DNA of 64,000 nt. Source: Enterococcus haemoperoxidus ATCC BAA-382. Lineage in GTDB: Bacteria; Bacillota; Bacilli; Lactobacillales; Enterococcaceae. Shown piece by piece: positions 18,060-26,277 of the stretch. The first letter of the stretch is position 1. Each line of letters starts with the position of its first letter. The translations under genes were made by a program, and so were the position numbers. Under the pieces are notes generated by a model. That model ran no database searches, had not been told where the DNA came from, and saw nothing but the letters and a program-made list of their open reading frames with translations. The stretch lies in assembly GCF_000407165.1 (NCBI RefSeq), contig NZ_KE136479.1:693464-757463 (forward strand). The letters are read 5' to 3'.

Positions 18060-18737
18060 ATGAAAAAGACAATTTTATTAAGCAGTACTTTACTATTAAC
18101 GGCACTATTATCGGCTGGAGTAAAAGAAGCAGAAGCTGAAACAACAGAGCCTTTCAACACGAAGGCAACCTTTAATTTTGGAACAGAAGATCCAGAAAAT
18201 ACAGATCCTAACGATCCAGTTGACAAGGATAAACCAGTTGGTCCAGAAACTGGACAAAAAGGGTTGCTGACGATTGACGCTGTGTCAGATTTTAACTTCA
18301 AATCAGCAAAAATTACTGGTGGTGAGACAAAAACTACGGCAGAAGTTCCTGACGGGAAAACAGTAGGAATTCAAGTGACCGATAAACGAGGAACTGGCGC
18401 TGGCTGGAATGTTCAAGCTAAAGTGGATGAATTTAAAGATACAAAAGAAGCAACAAAAATCTTAAAAGGCGCAACAATTAAAGTGCCAGCAGGAACGTTT
18501 AAAACAACAGTAAATGGTGATACAACCAACCCGCCGAAAGCCGCCAATGCAGAAGGAACATTGATTGGAAAATCAGCAACACCAATCTTACGTGCAGAAA
18601 AAGACCAAGGGAAAGGATCATGGGTCAACGATTGGGCTGATCAAGTTGAATTAACGATTCCAGGTGGAAACTTACTTGGAAATTATCAAGCGACTGTGAC
18701 ATGGACATTAATCAATACACCAACTGGTAATAACTAA
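18060..18737 (+). CDS. WxL-domain surface protein
   Basis: A 225-residue secreted protein: signal peptide about 1-27 (cleavage after EAEA), a linker rich in Pro, Asp and Glu (about 40-65), and a WxL domain with LLTIDAVSDFNF, GWNVQAKV and VTWTLINTP at the end. AAAGGAG precedes the ATG. It lies 18 bases after the LPXTG/WxL reading and 25 before the next WxL gene, in a run of four WxL domains in cluster B. Expected on the cell surface, bound to peptidoglycan. Confidence 0.92.
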   Translation: MKKTILLSSTLLLTALLSAGVKEAEAETTEPFNTKATFNFGTEDPENTDPNDPVDKDKPVGPETGQKGLLTIDAVSDFNFKSAKITGGETKTTAEVPDGKTVGIQVTDKRGTGAGWNVQAKVDEFKDTKEATKILKGATIKVPAGTFKTTVNGDTTNPPKAANAEGTLIGKSATPILRAEKDQGKGSWVNDWADQVELTIPGGNLLGNYQATVTWTLINTPTGNN

Positions 18738-18762
18738 ATTTAGTTAGGTGAAGGAGAGCAAG

Positions 18763-19437
18763 ATGAAAAAAACAACTATACTAATGGGATTAACTTTAAC
18801 TGCAACCTTATTGGTAACAGGACATGATACTTATGCAGAGACACCAACAGAAAAGACGACAATGGCAGAGATTGAAGTTTTAAAATCTGGTGGAATTGAG
18901 CCAGGTAAACCAGAAGAACCAGAAGAACCGATAGGACCTGGAATTGGAACGGGAGATTTTACAATCAATGCTGTTTCCGATTTTAAATTTGGGCAAATCA
19001 AAATGGGGCAAACTGGGAAAGCACAAGTAGAAGCCGATAAAAAGTTAGGGATTGAAGTAATCGATGAACGAGGAACAGGTTCAGGCTGGAATGTTCAAGT
19101 TTCTATGACAAACTTTTCATCCACAATTAATGGAAATCAGGATACGATTGTTAAAGGCTGGGGCTTGTTTATTCCAAAGGGAGAGGTCTCAAGTAAACAA
19201 GGGGATATGCAAAATCCTCCAACATCAAGAAGCGTAGTGATTAACTCTGCAAGCGTAAATGAAACGATTTTGACAGCTGATAAGGATAAAGGGATGGGAA
19301 GATATACAAGTATTTTTATGGATGATAAGACAACTGATCTTGATAAATCTATTCGTTTAGTGATTCCATCTTATGCTAAAGTCGGTCAATACAAGGCTGA
19401 GTTAACATGGTCGCTGATCAATGGACCTGTAAAATAA
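18763..19437 (+). CDS. WxL-domain surface protein
   Basis: A 224-residue secreted protein. ATG 18763 is preferred to GTG 18748 because the AAGGAG site (18751-18756) lies between them and a textbook signal peptide (KKTTILMGLTLTATLLVTG) starts at 18763. WxL domain with GWNVQVSM and LTWSLINGP. The protein most like it in the window is the partial one at 2-409 (shared GIEV-D, GKGMGRYT), which places both at the same point of paralogous clusters A and B. Confidence 0.92.
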   Translation: MKKTTILMGLTLTATLLVTGHDTYAETPTEKTTMAEIEVLKSGGIEPGKPEEPEEPIGPGIGTGDFTINAVSDFKFGQIKMGQTGKAQVEADKKLGIEVIDERGTGSGWNVQVSMTNFSSTINGNQDTIVKGWGLFIPKGEVSSKQGDMQNPPTSRSVVINSASVNETILTADKDKGMGRYTSIFMDDKTTDLDKSIRLVIPSYAKVGQYKAELTWSLINGPVK

Positions 19438-19461
19438 ATGATGGAAAAAGGGAGAGACATT

Positions 19462-20142
19462 ATGAAAAAGAACATCACACTACTTGCTAGTTTAACTATG
19501 GCGATTTATGTTGGAAGCAATTTTAGTACAGAAGCGCATGCAGAAAAGTCAGATGCAAATTCAGTCGTGAACATTCAAATGCTAGTTGGGGACGAGAATG
19601 AAGAACGCCCTCCTGTGGGACCGACAGATCCAGGAGACGAGGGAAATGATGGAACAGGAAATAAAGGACTTTTAACAATCGACCGTGTACCTAACTTGAA
19701 ATTTGGTGAAGTCAATATTAGCGGGTCAGACCAAGTAGAATCAGCCATCAATGAGACCCCTTATGTTCAAGTAACAGACGTTAGAGGTACTTCTGCGGGC
19801 TGGGCATTATATGTGAAGGCTGATGAATTTTCTAGTGATAAGCAAGAGAAGCTAAAAGGTGCAACGCTAGCATTGAAAAATAGTAGCGTTAGTTCATCAA
19901 GTTCGGGTAAAGCGATCACTCCACCAAAAGGAAGTGACCTTGTACTCTCACCAAAAGCACAAAAGATTATGACCGCTGCCAAAGGTTCAGGTGAAGGAAC
20001 TTGGTTGCAAGCCTGGAATAAAAACGGTTCTGACGAAAAAAATACGAATGTTCAACTATCTATCCTAGCGGGTACTGCTAAAGCAAATACAGAATATAAA
20101 ACAACTATCTACTGGGAGTTACAAGATACCCCTGGTAAATAA
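19462..20142 (+). CDS. WxL-domain surface protein
   Basis: A 226-residue secreted protein. ATG 19462 is chosen because AAAGGGAG lies at 19447-19454; the upstream in-frame ATG at 19438 has no ribosome site. Signal peptide to about residue 27 (EAHA), proline-rich linker (about 45-65), WxL domain with LLTIDRVPNLKFG, GWALYVKA and IYWELQDTP. Paralogue of the 462 protein of cluster A. It is the last of the small WxL genes of cluster B and is followed by a hairpin at 20181-20228. Confidence 0.92.
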   Translation: MKKNITLLASLTMAIYVGSNFSTEAHAEKSDANSVVNIQMLVGDENEERPPVGPTDPGDEGNDGTGNKGLLTIDRVPNLKFGEVNISGSDQVESAINETPYVQVTDVRGTSAGWALYVKADEFSSDKQEKLKGATLALKNSSVSSSSSGKAITPPKGSDLVLSPKAQKIMTAAKGSGEGTWLQAWNKNGSDEKNTNVQLSILAGTAKANTEYKTTIYWELQDTPGK

Positions 20143-20180
20143 TCACAAGTAATGAGAGCAAGACAAAACCAATTGCATAC

Positions 20181-20228
20181 CAAGAAAATAGGAAATTGTT
20201 TTGATAAAATCCAATTCTTATTTTCTTG
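20181..20228 (+). terminator. Imperfect stem-loop after the small WxL genes
   Basis: CAAGAAAATAGGAAATTG pairs, with two mismatches, with CCAATTCTTATTTTCTTG across a 12-base loop. No good T-run follows, so it may be a weak terminator or an mRNA-stability hairpin that lowers expression of the following DUF916 and LRR-WxL genes. Confidence 0.45.
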
Positions 20229-20355
20229 TGTCTAATGCAAGAAACACTAATAAGTCCATTTATTTCCCCATAGACGTAAAACATCTGTTTTAAAAAGTTG
20301 GGAGACTGAAAGGTTTAAGTTGTCCCAATCTCATTATTATAGGAGGAAATAAACG

Positions 20356-21471
20356 ATGAAAAACGTCAAAAAAAATCTATATAATTTACTGTTCATTCTT
20401 TTATTTTTAATCTGTCCAATTCAATCACAAGCGGCAGATATGGAATATTCTGTTAGCGCAGATATTCCTGAAAATCAAGTGGATAAATCACAAACCTATT
20501 TTGATCTCAGAATGAAACCCGAACAAAAACAAGAGTTAACATTAAAAGTTTCTAACTCAGGAGACAAAGAAATTACGTTGAATATCATTCCGAATAGTGC
20601 GACAACCAATCAAAATGGTGTGGTTGATTTTAGTGAAAAGGACAGAAAAATCGATTCAAGCTTATCCTGTCCAATCACAAAATTGATTTCAGGAGAACAG
20701 AAGGTTAAATTAGCTCCAAAAGAGAAAAAAGCAGTGAAATTTACATTGCAAATGCCTAAAGAAGAGATAGATGGAAAAATTGTTGGCGGCTTTTATGTAT
20801 ACAAAGACGAAGCCAATGATGAGCAGAAAAGTTCAGAAGGCGGCGTTCAAATTAGTAATAAATATGCGATGGTAGTGGGTATTCAACTAACGGAGAAGGA
20901 CGATCCAGTAAAAGCAGAACTAAACTTAAATGCCATTCAACCAGATCTGATTAACTATAGAACAGCAGTCACCGCAAATATTCAAAATACTAAACCGACA
21001 TTTGTTAATGATTTAAAAGTTGTGGCAAAAGTAAGCAAAAAAGACTCAGTAGAAATCATCCATCAAACAACTAAAGAAGAGATGGCAATGGCACCTAATT
21101 CCAATTTCGATTTTCCAATTAGCTGGGATAATCAAGAACTACTTCCAGGAAAATATACATTGGATTTAGTTGCAACCACAAAAGAGGACGAGTGGGCCTT
21201 TAAAAAAGAGTTTGAAATCACATCTAAAGAAGCTAAAAAACTTACGGATGAAGCGATTGAAATTGAGAAAGAACCAAATTATTGGGCGATAGGCGGTATT
21301 ATCGCTGCAAGTATTTTAGTCGTTGTGGGGATCATTATTCTAGTAGTATTACTGTATAAGAAAAGAAAGAAAAAACTCGAATTAGAAAGAAAACGTCAAG
21401 CAAAAAAGCGCAAACAGCAACGAAAAAAACGTACTGAAAAAGACAAACAAAAAGATAGATACAAACAATAA
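20356..21471 (+). CDS. DUF916 and DUF3324 domain protein (WxL-interacting protein)
   Basis: A 371-residue membrane-anchored protein: signal peptide about 1-27, DUF916 about 32-155, DUF3324 about 165-295, one membrane helix about 308-332 and a long, strongly basic cytoplasmic tail of about 38 residues (Lys/Arg runs with KRKQQRKKR). The tail is much longer than in the 1178 protein. AGGAGG precedes the ATG. Expected partner of the WxL proteins of cluster B. It is followed after 20 bases by the LRR-WxL gene, as in cluster A. Confidence 0.93.
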   Translation: MKNVKKNLYNLLFILLFLICPIQSQAADMEYSVSADIPENQVDKSQTYFDLRMKPEQKQELTLKVSNSGDKEITLNIIPNSATTNQNGVVDFSEKDRKIDSSLSCPITKLISGEQKVKLAPKEKKAVKFTLQMPKEEIDGKIVGGFYVYKDEANDEQKSSEGGVQISNKYAMVVGIQLTEKDDPVKAELNLNAIQPDLINYRTAVTANIQNTKPTFVNDLKVVAKVSKKDSVEIIHQTTKEEMAMAPNSNFDFPISWDNQELLPGKYTLDLVATTKEDEWAFKKEFEITSKEAKKLTDEAIEIEKEPNYWAIGGIIAASILVVVGIIILVVLLYKKRKKKLELERKRQAKKRKQQRKKRTEKDKQKDRYKQ

Positions 21472-21491
21472 CGAAAGAAAGGAGGAAAATA

Positions 21492-24314
21492 ATGAGTAAA
21501 AAAAGGAAATTACTGCCGATTATTATTTTTTGTTTCTCCTTTGCAAGTCTCATTTTATTTGATGTTCAACAAGTTGTAGCGGATGATCCTTTGGATTATT
21601 ATACAGAGATAGATAATAAAGGAGGTATATATGGGTCTATTTTTCATCCAGATAAACCCATGATACGTCCGGAATATCAAGGAGCTACATGGGAAGATAT
21701 TTTAAAGGACGTTACTGACGAATCTGGTACCCCACTATTTAAAGGATTTGGGGAATCGAATAAAAAAAATTACAAAGTTGGTGATGTGGTTTATTATAAC
21801 AATGTTGGCATTTACAATAAACGGAAACTTTCGTTAAAGATCAACTACATTACAGGCGGTAATGGAGGGACAGCAGATTGGAAGTATATAGTTTATCTGA
21901 ATGAGGATGGATCTTTGAGTCAGAAATCAGCAGGGATTAAGGAAGATGTGGAAGGGCTGATGTCTTATCAGCTTGTTTATACAGATGATAAGCAAGTTGT
22001 AAAGGATGTATATTTAGAGTTTCCTCAGGTTATTTATATTAAACAAGGGGGAGATCGATCGCCTTCGTTTAATACAATCAGCAAAAACGGTTTAAAAAAA
22101 GTTTATCTGAATTTAATAGCTGGAGGCTATACAGGAACCAAGTTAGATTTCTTTGTCGGAGAGAATAAAAAAGATGAAATGTTGAGCATGTCGTTATCAA
22201 CACTTTATAATGAGAGAGTGCCTCAAAATTATGTTATTGTATCTGATAATAATGAAGCGATTACGATTGGCGCATACAGTGCATTTAGTTATAGTCCGAA
22301 ATTCAATATATTTTCAAGTTCGATTGAAGCACCAGGTACACCAAGCTATTCTCCGCCAGCAGTAAGAGGTCAGTCAGTTAAAAAAGGACTAGCACCAGAG
22401 TACAATATAACCCAAAGTTTAGGCTCTGCTTATGAAAAGTACTACCCAGAAAAATTATCGATTATTTTAGAAGATAAGGAAGCGATTTTTCCTACTGCTG
22501 AATTACCAAGTATTCAAGTTTTCAATCGTAATGGAGAATCAATCACAAGCAAAGTAAAGGTTCAAAGGCTTACGACAAGAAAAGTAGTTGTGGAGTTGCC
22601 AGATATATTATTAAAGGAACTTAAAAGTAACTCTGTTACGATTAAGGTGAAATATAATGACTTAAACCTTTTGAAAATTATGAAGTATTATGATTCATCT
22701 AGTGATACATTCAATATTCCACTGTCTGCATCTAACATCAGAAAAACTGGGACAGAAGAAGTATCGTCTGATACTGAAACGGGCAGCTCAAAACTGATAC
22801 CCACTATTTCAGCAACTCCAGTTGAGCAAACTGTGTGGATCAATAGTTCAACAAATGATTTAGACCCGACGCAACTTCTGAAAAATATAGAAAGTTCACT
22901 TCCAAATGATAGAGTAAATATCGTTGGATTCACAGAAGAAAAAGTATTTAATACAGTAAAAAAAGACTCTGTTCAGATAAAACTTCAAAGTCAACAGTTG
23001 AGCCAAATAACTAAAGTAGTAGAAGTTCCGATAAATGTCATCGATGAAGTAGTCACTACTGATTTTTTTGAAAATCAACCATGGATTATTAATAATATTA
23101 ATAGTCAACTCAGTCCAAAAAAAATTGGAAAAGATGTCTATTTGTCTGATTTAGATAAAATCAAACAAATCAACACGGATACAACCAGACCATTTCCAGA
23201 GCAGCATATTCCAAAAAATATTAAATATTTTCAAAATCTGGAACTCTTGTATCTAAGAAATACCAAGATGATTGGAACTCTTCCAGAAGAATTAGGGCAA
23301 TTAAGAAAAATGAAAGATCTAAGAATCTTTGATAATTCTTTGACGGGAGAAATTCCTAAACAGTTGGGAAATTTAAAAGATTTAGGCTATCTTATTTTGG
23401 ATAGAAATGGTTTGACCGGGACTGTGCCAAAAGAACTAGTCGACTTACCAAAACTCCATACCCTATATTTAGAGAAAAATAAGTTAGTTGGACAATTACC
23501 GGATTTTAGAGATAATTTCAAGATTTTAATAGTAAGTGAGAACCAAATTACACACAATTCAAGCACGGTGCCAAGCTTTTTAAAAACGGCGATTAAAAAT
23601 GATTACGCTCAAACTTTTATTGGTGAGATGAAGTTAATAGGGAAAGATAAACTAGCCGAAATTAGCCCAGATACTACTGAGATTAAACCTTTTGATCCAG
23701 TTGATTCAGGTTATTTTTCACTAATGACAAGTACGCAACAATTACATGCTGAGCATGAATTTACAATCATTGACGAAGAGACTGATGAGATTCTGTATGA
23801 AGGGAAAGCCGATGAAAGGGTTGAGATTCCCTATAAAAAAGGAATAATCTATAAAGTCATCATGGATCATGCGGATAAAAATCCAAAAAATCAGTGGCTT
23901 GTTAAAACAAAAATACCTGAACTGAAATTAGAGAGTGTACCTTCATCAATGGCATTTTCCATTCCATTGGGAAGAGAGTTGACAAAGCCAGTACAATTAA
24001 CAGGAAATGTTTCTGTATTCGATAATAGAGACAAAGGCAATTGGCAGTTAAGTATGACACCAAGTGCTCTAAATTCAGATGCTAAAACGCTTAAGGGAAC
24101 ATATAGTTATATTGATTCTAAAGGTGAGCATTCCATCGTTACAGGACAAAAAGTAATCATTGAAAAAGGACAAAGTGACACTGAAAATGAAGTAATCCCA
24201 ATTTCTAATAAATGGACAGATCAAAAAGGTCTGCAGTTTACCTTAAACGGATCAAATTACCTTGGGAAATATCAAGGAAGTGTGACCTGGACTTTAGAAG
24301 ATGTCCCAAATTGA
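21492..24314 (+). CDS. Leucine-rich repeat WxL surface protein
   Basis: A 940-residue secreted protein. Signal peptide about 1-32 (LLPIIIFCFSFASLILF, cleavage near VVA). N-terminal unknown region distantly like those of 2235 and 5982 (shared VGIYNKRKLSLKIN type motif), then a beta-rich middle, LRRs of the LxGxIP type at about 571-676, and a WxL domain with NWQLSMT and VTWTLEDVP. AAAGGAGG precedes the ATG. It is more diverged than the three cluster A copies are from each other, so those probably expanded after the A/B split. Last structural gene of cluster B. Confidence 0.9.
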   Translation: MSKKRKLLPIIIFCFSFASLILFDVQQVVADDPLDYYTEIDNKGGIYGSIFHPDKPMIRPEYQGATWEDILKDVTDESGTPLFKGFGESNKKNYKVGDVVYYNNVGIYNKRKLSLKINYITGGNGGTADWKYIVYLNEDGSLSQKSAGIKEDVEGLMSYQLVYTDDKQVVKDVYLEFPQVIYIKQGGDRSPSFNTISKNGLKKVYLNLIAGGYTGTKLDFFVGENKKDEMLSMSLSTLYNERVPQNYVIVSDNNEAITIGAYSAFSYSPKFNIFSSSIEAPGTPSYSPPAVRGQSVKKGLAPEYNITQSLGSAYEKYYPEKLSIILEDKEAIFPTAELPSIQVFNRNGESITSKVKVQRLTTRKVVVELPDILLKELKSNSVTIKVKYNDLNLLKIMKYYDSSSDTFNIPLSASNIRKTGTEEVSSDTETGSSKLIPTISATPVEQTVWINSSTNDLDPTQLLKNIESSLPNDRVNIVGFTEEKVFNTVKKDSVQIKLQSQQLSQITKVVEVPINVIDEVVTTDFFENQPWIINNINSQLSPKKIGKDVYLSDLDKIKQINTDTTRPFPEQHIPKNIKYFQNLELLYLRNTKMIGTLPEELGQLRKMKDLRIFDNSLTGEIPKQLGNLKDLGYLILDRNGLTGTVPKELVDLPKLHTLYLEKNKLVGQLPDFRDNFKILIVSENQITHNSSTVPSFLKTAIKNDYAQTFIGEMKLIGKDKLAEISPDTTEIKPFDPVDSGYFSLMTSTQQLHAEHEFTIIDEETDEILYEGKADERVEIPYKKGIIYKVIMDHADKNPKNQWLVKTKIPELKLESVPSSMAFSIPLGRELTKPVQLTGNVSVFDNRDKGNWQLSMTPSALNSDAKTLKGTYSYIDSKGEHSIVTGQKVIIEKGQSDTENEVIPISNKWTDQKGLQFTLNGSNYLGKYQGSVTWTLEDVPN

Positions 24315-24392
24315 AGAACGATCTAAAAAAACATGCTTATAAAAGTATGCATATTTTTTATTTAAGCCACCACTACAATCAAGATTTAGCTG

Positions 24393-24429
24393 CTGAAAGA
24401 TGTTTCAATTTGATAGGAACATCTTTCAG
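24393..24429 (+). promoter_or_regulatory. 12-bp perfect stem-loop in the leader of the cluster B regulator
   Basis: CTGAAAGATGTT (24393-24404) pairs perfectly with AACATCTTTCAG (24418-24429). A third copy of CTGAAAGAT occurs near 24462. No T-run follows. It lies about 100 bases before the regulator gene, so it may be a leader structure or operator. Confidence 0.4.
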
Positions 24430-24528
24430 AATACATAGGTAGCAATGTCAGCTGAAAGATTAAACATAACTAGTTTAGAAATGTATTATTAATTAGGAAG
24501 AGCAAAACAAAGAAATGGAGGATTATCT

Positions 24529-25230
24529 ATGTATACAATCGGTTTTTTTGCTTTAGAAACGACGAAAAAATCTGCCCATGTTGAGTTTTTGACAGAAAAA
24601 GGTTGGGACATTGTTTCTCTAACAGAAGATCAATTTTCTATAGATGTTAATAAGTTTGACGCACTGGTGATTCAAGAAGAAGCTATGCCTGTTACTTGTC
24701 GTTGGTTAATGGAAATTACTCGTCAAGTAAGTGAACTACCGATTTATTTATTATCTACGAATGGAGGTAAATATTCTAATATTGTTTATCTACAGCTTGG
24801 AGTAGATGCCTGTTTTCCATTTGAGATAGACCAGGAAGAATTTTTTTATACACTAACAAATTTGTTGATGAGTTGTGACAAAACTAGGAAATTTGTGGAT
24901 GAAGGACATACTACTATGTACTCATTGAAATCAGCAGGCTTAGAACTGGTAGCAAGTAATTTAAGTGTTGTAATCGATGGAGAAGAAGAAATCATTTTGA
25001 CTAGAAAAGAATTTCAAGCAATGGAACTTCTATACAATAATCCCTGTCGTGCAATACCTTACGAAGAGTTTAAAGAAAAGATGTGGAACCCAGAGCAAAA
25101 TGAACCAGAAAAAAATTATCGCATTGCCAATGTTGTGTTTCATTTAAGAAATAAAATAGAACAAAACCCAATGAACCCAAGGTTTATTAAAACAGTTCGT
25201 TCAAAAGGGTATATGTTGGATATAAAATAA
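24529..25230 (+). CDS. OmpR-type winged-helix regulator with degenerate receiver
   Basis: A 233-residue paralogue of the 12559 protein; the last 30 residues (RFIKTVRSKGYMLDIK) are identical in part. N-terminal receiver-like domain (1-115; FDALVIQEE, LPIYLLST, LQLGVDACF) with Gln49 in place of the phospho-acceptor Asp. C-terminal winged helix (about 145-233) with LTRKEFQAMELL and YRIANVVFHLRNKIE. GGAGG precedes the ATG. It ends cluster B just as 12559 ends cluster A, which supports cluster duplication including the regulator. DNA targets are not visible; the clusters themselves are the likely ones. Confidence 0.88.
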   Translation: MYTIGFFALETTKKSAHVEFLTEKGWDIVSLTEDQFSIDVNKFDALVIQEEAMPVTCRWLMEITRQVSELPIYLLSTNGGKYSNIVYLQLGVDACFPFEIDQEEFFYTLTNLLMSCDKTRKFVDEGHTTMYSLKSAGLELVASNLSVVIDGEEEIILTRKEFQAMELLYNNPCRAIPYEEFKEKMWNPEQNEPEKNYRIANVVFHLRNKIEQNPMNPRFIKTVRSKGYMLDIK

Positions 25231-25279
25231 AAAAGAGTACTTGCATTTTAGGTTATTAGATGTTATTCTTATCACTCTT

Positions 25280-25300
25280 AAAAAGTAATCATTACGATTT
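25280..25300. promoter_or_regulatory. Candidate Zur box
   Basis: The 21 bases match the Bacillus-type Zur consensus (AAATCGTAAT-N-ATTACGATTT) at 19 of 20 to 21 positions depending on how the centre is scored, with two changes in the left arm (AAAAAGTAAT). It lies 20 bases before the alternative rpsN gene, a classic Zur target, so repression by zinc is expected. Confidence 0.75.
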
Positions 25301-25318
25301 AGAAAGGGTGAAAGAAAA

Positions 25319-25588
25319 ATGGCTAAAAAATCAAAAATCGCCAAAGCAAAACAGCAACAAGCCTTGATTGAAAAATACGCTGAACGACGTACCGAGTTAA
25401 AAGCAAATAAGGATTACGAAGCTTTAGCAAAATTACCAAAAGATTCCAATCCAAATCGCTTGAAAAACCGTGATTTGATCGATGGACGACCAAGAGCCTA
25501 TATGCGTAAATTCGGCATGTCACGAATTAATTTTAGAACGTTAGCACATCAAGGACAAATTCCAGGTGTACACAAAGCAAGCTGGTAA
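25319..25588 (+). CDS. rpsN: Alternative 30S ribosomal protein S14 (zinc-free form)
   Basis: An 89-residue basic protein that matches S14 over its whole length ([13 protein letters not shown] start, [35 protein letters not shown] end). It lacks the CxxC-CxxC zinc ribbon of the 61-residue S14 form and is therefore the long zinc-independent type. Such genes are induced when zinc is short and replace the zinc-binding protein in the ribosome, freeing zinc. GAAAGGGTG stands before the ATG, and the candidate Zur box at 25280-25300 fits this role. It is followed by a small basic gene at 25623. Confidence 0.95.
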   Translation: MAKKSKIAKAKQQQALIEKYAERRTELKANKDYEALAKLPKDSNPNRLKNRDLIDGRPRAYMRKFGMSRINFRTLAHQGQIPGVHKASW

Positions 25589-25622
25589 AGAAACCGAAAA
25601 ATAGATACCAAGAGGTGATTTT

Positions 25623-25763
25623 ATGGAGAAGCAAGATCTTTCAAGTGCACGAAGAAGATTGAAGTGTACAAATCGAAAAACAAGAAAACGAGCATTGAAA
25701 ATCATTCAGCAATATAAACGGGAGCAAAGACACCGTGTGATGGCTTCTGGTAATGTTGGTTGA
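25623..25763 (+). CDS. Small basic protein, resembles 'putative metal homeostasis protein' family
   Basis: A 46-residue frame starting at ATG with AGAGGTG just before it, 34 bases after rpsN and so probably in the same zinc-controlled transcript. The sequence is very basic (SSARRRLK, KTRKRALKIIQQYKREQR). Short lactic acid bacterial proteins of this pattern (RRLKS-N-KTRK-ALKII-EYK) are annotated as putative metal homeostasis proteins; I recall the pattern but cannot check it here. No biochemical function is known to me. Confidence 0.7.
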   Translation: MEKQDLSSARRRLKCTNRKTRKRALKIIQQYKREQRHRVMASGNVG

Positions 25764-25913
25764 GTGGAGCATTTTTAAGAAACAAGAATAAAGTTCTTCC
25801 TTTTTAGAGTAGAAGGGAAGGGCTTTTTTTGTTTTTGTTGAGATTATTTGGATTGTAAATTTTTTTGATTTAATCTGTTCCATTTCTATGGTGTGGCAAA
25901 TTTGGAGTGATTA

Positions 25914-26142
25914 AAACTTCTCTCCCGTTGGTCGTCAAGCGCAGTTGCTCTGGCAAAACCAGTCGCAGTGATTCGCAAGTAAGGAGACAACGCTCCTTTT
26001 AGTCGCCTTGTACTGTTCAACATCTATTCTGTCTACTTTGTAGCCAATCATAGTGTTTCACAAGTAAGGAAACTTCTCTCCCAAAGGTCGCCAAGTACTG
26101 TTCATCATCCGCTCTGGCAAAGCCAGTCGCAGTGATGAACAG
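25914..26142. repeat. Triple array of a structured intergenic repeat (family shared with 41381-41599)
   Basis: Three diverged units of about 70-85 bases (about 25914-25984, 25985-26069, 26070-26142), each beginning AAACTTCTCTCCC or a variant, then GTCGCCAAG or a variant, a CTGG(C)-loop-(G)CCAG hairpin and GTCGCAGTG. Unit 3 folds into a long stem: CTGTTCATCA (26098-26107) with TGATGAACAG (26133-26142), enclosing CTGGC-AAA-GCCAG. No frame is conserved. The remaining stretch from 25764 to 26277 has no gene. Confidence 0.75.
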
Positions 26143-26216
26143 CAATATCCAGGAATTTTTTACCCATAATCTAGGAAGAAAGCTCTTTCAAAATTTTGTA
26201 TAGTAATAGTGTAGAA

Positions 26217-26240
26217 GTGGAACCGTTTTATTTCTTCCAC
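26217..26240. promoter_or_regulatory. Inverted repeat before the sugar operon, candidate operator
   Basis: GTGGAA (26217-26222) and TTCCAC (26235-26240) are inverted about a 12-base centre. A TATAGT sequence just upstream (near 26200) could be the -10, so the repeat would overlap the transcription start. Weak match to a catabolite-response element; the regulator is unknown. Confidence 0.4.
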
Positions 26241-26277
26241 AAAATAATATGAGCAGATTATTGGAGGTTATTTGAGG

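Noticed and set aside
26217-26240. Catabolite-response element before the sugar operon
   Set aside because: Three or more mismatches to the consensus; the inverted repeat GTGGAA/TTCCAC fits a different regulator better.
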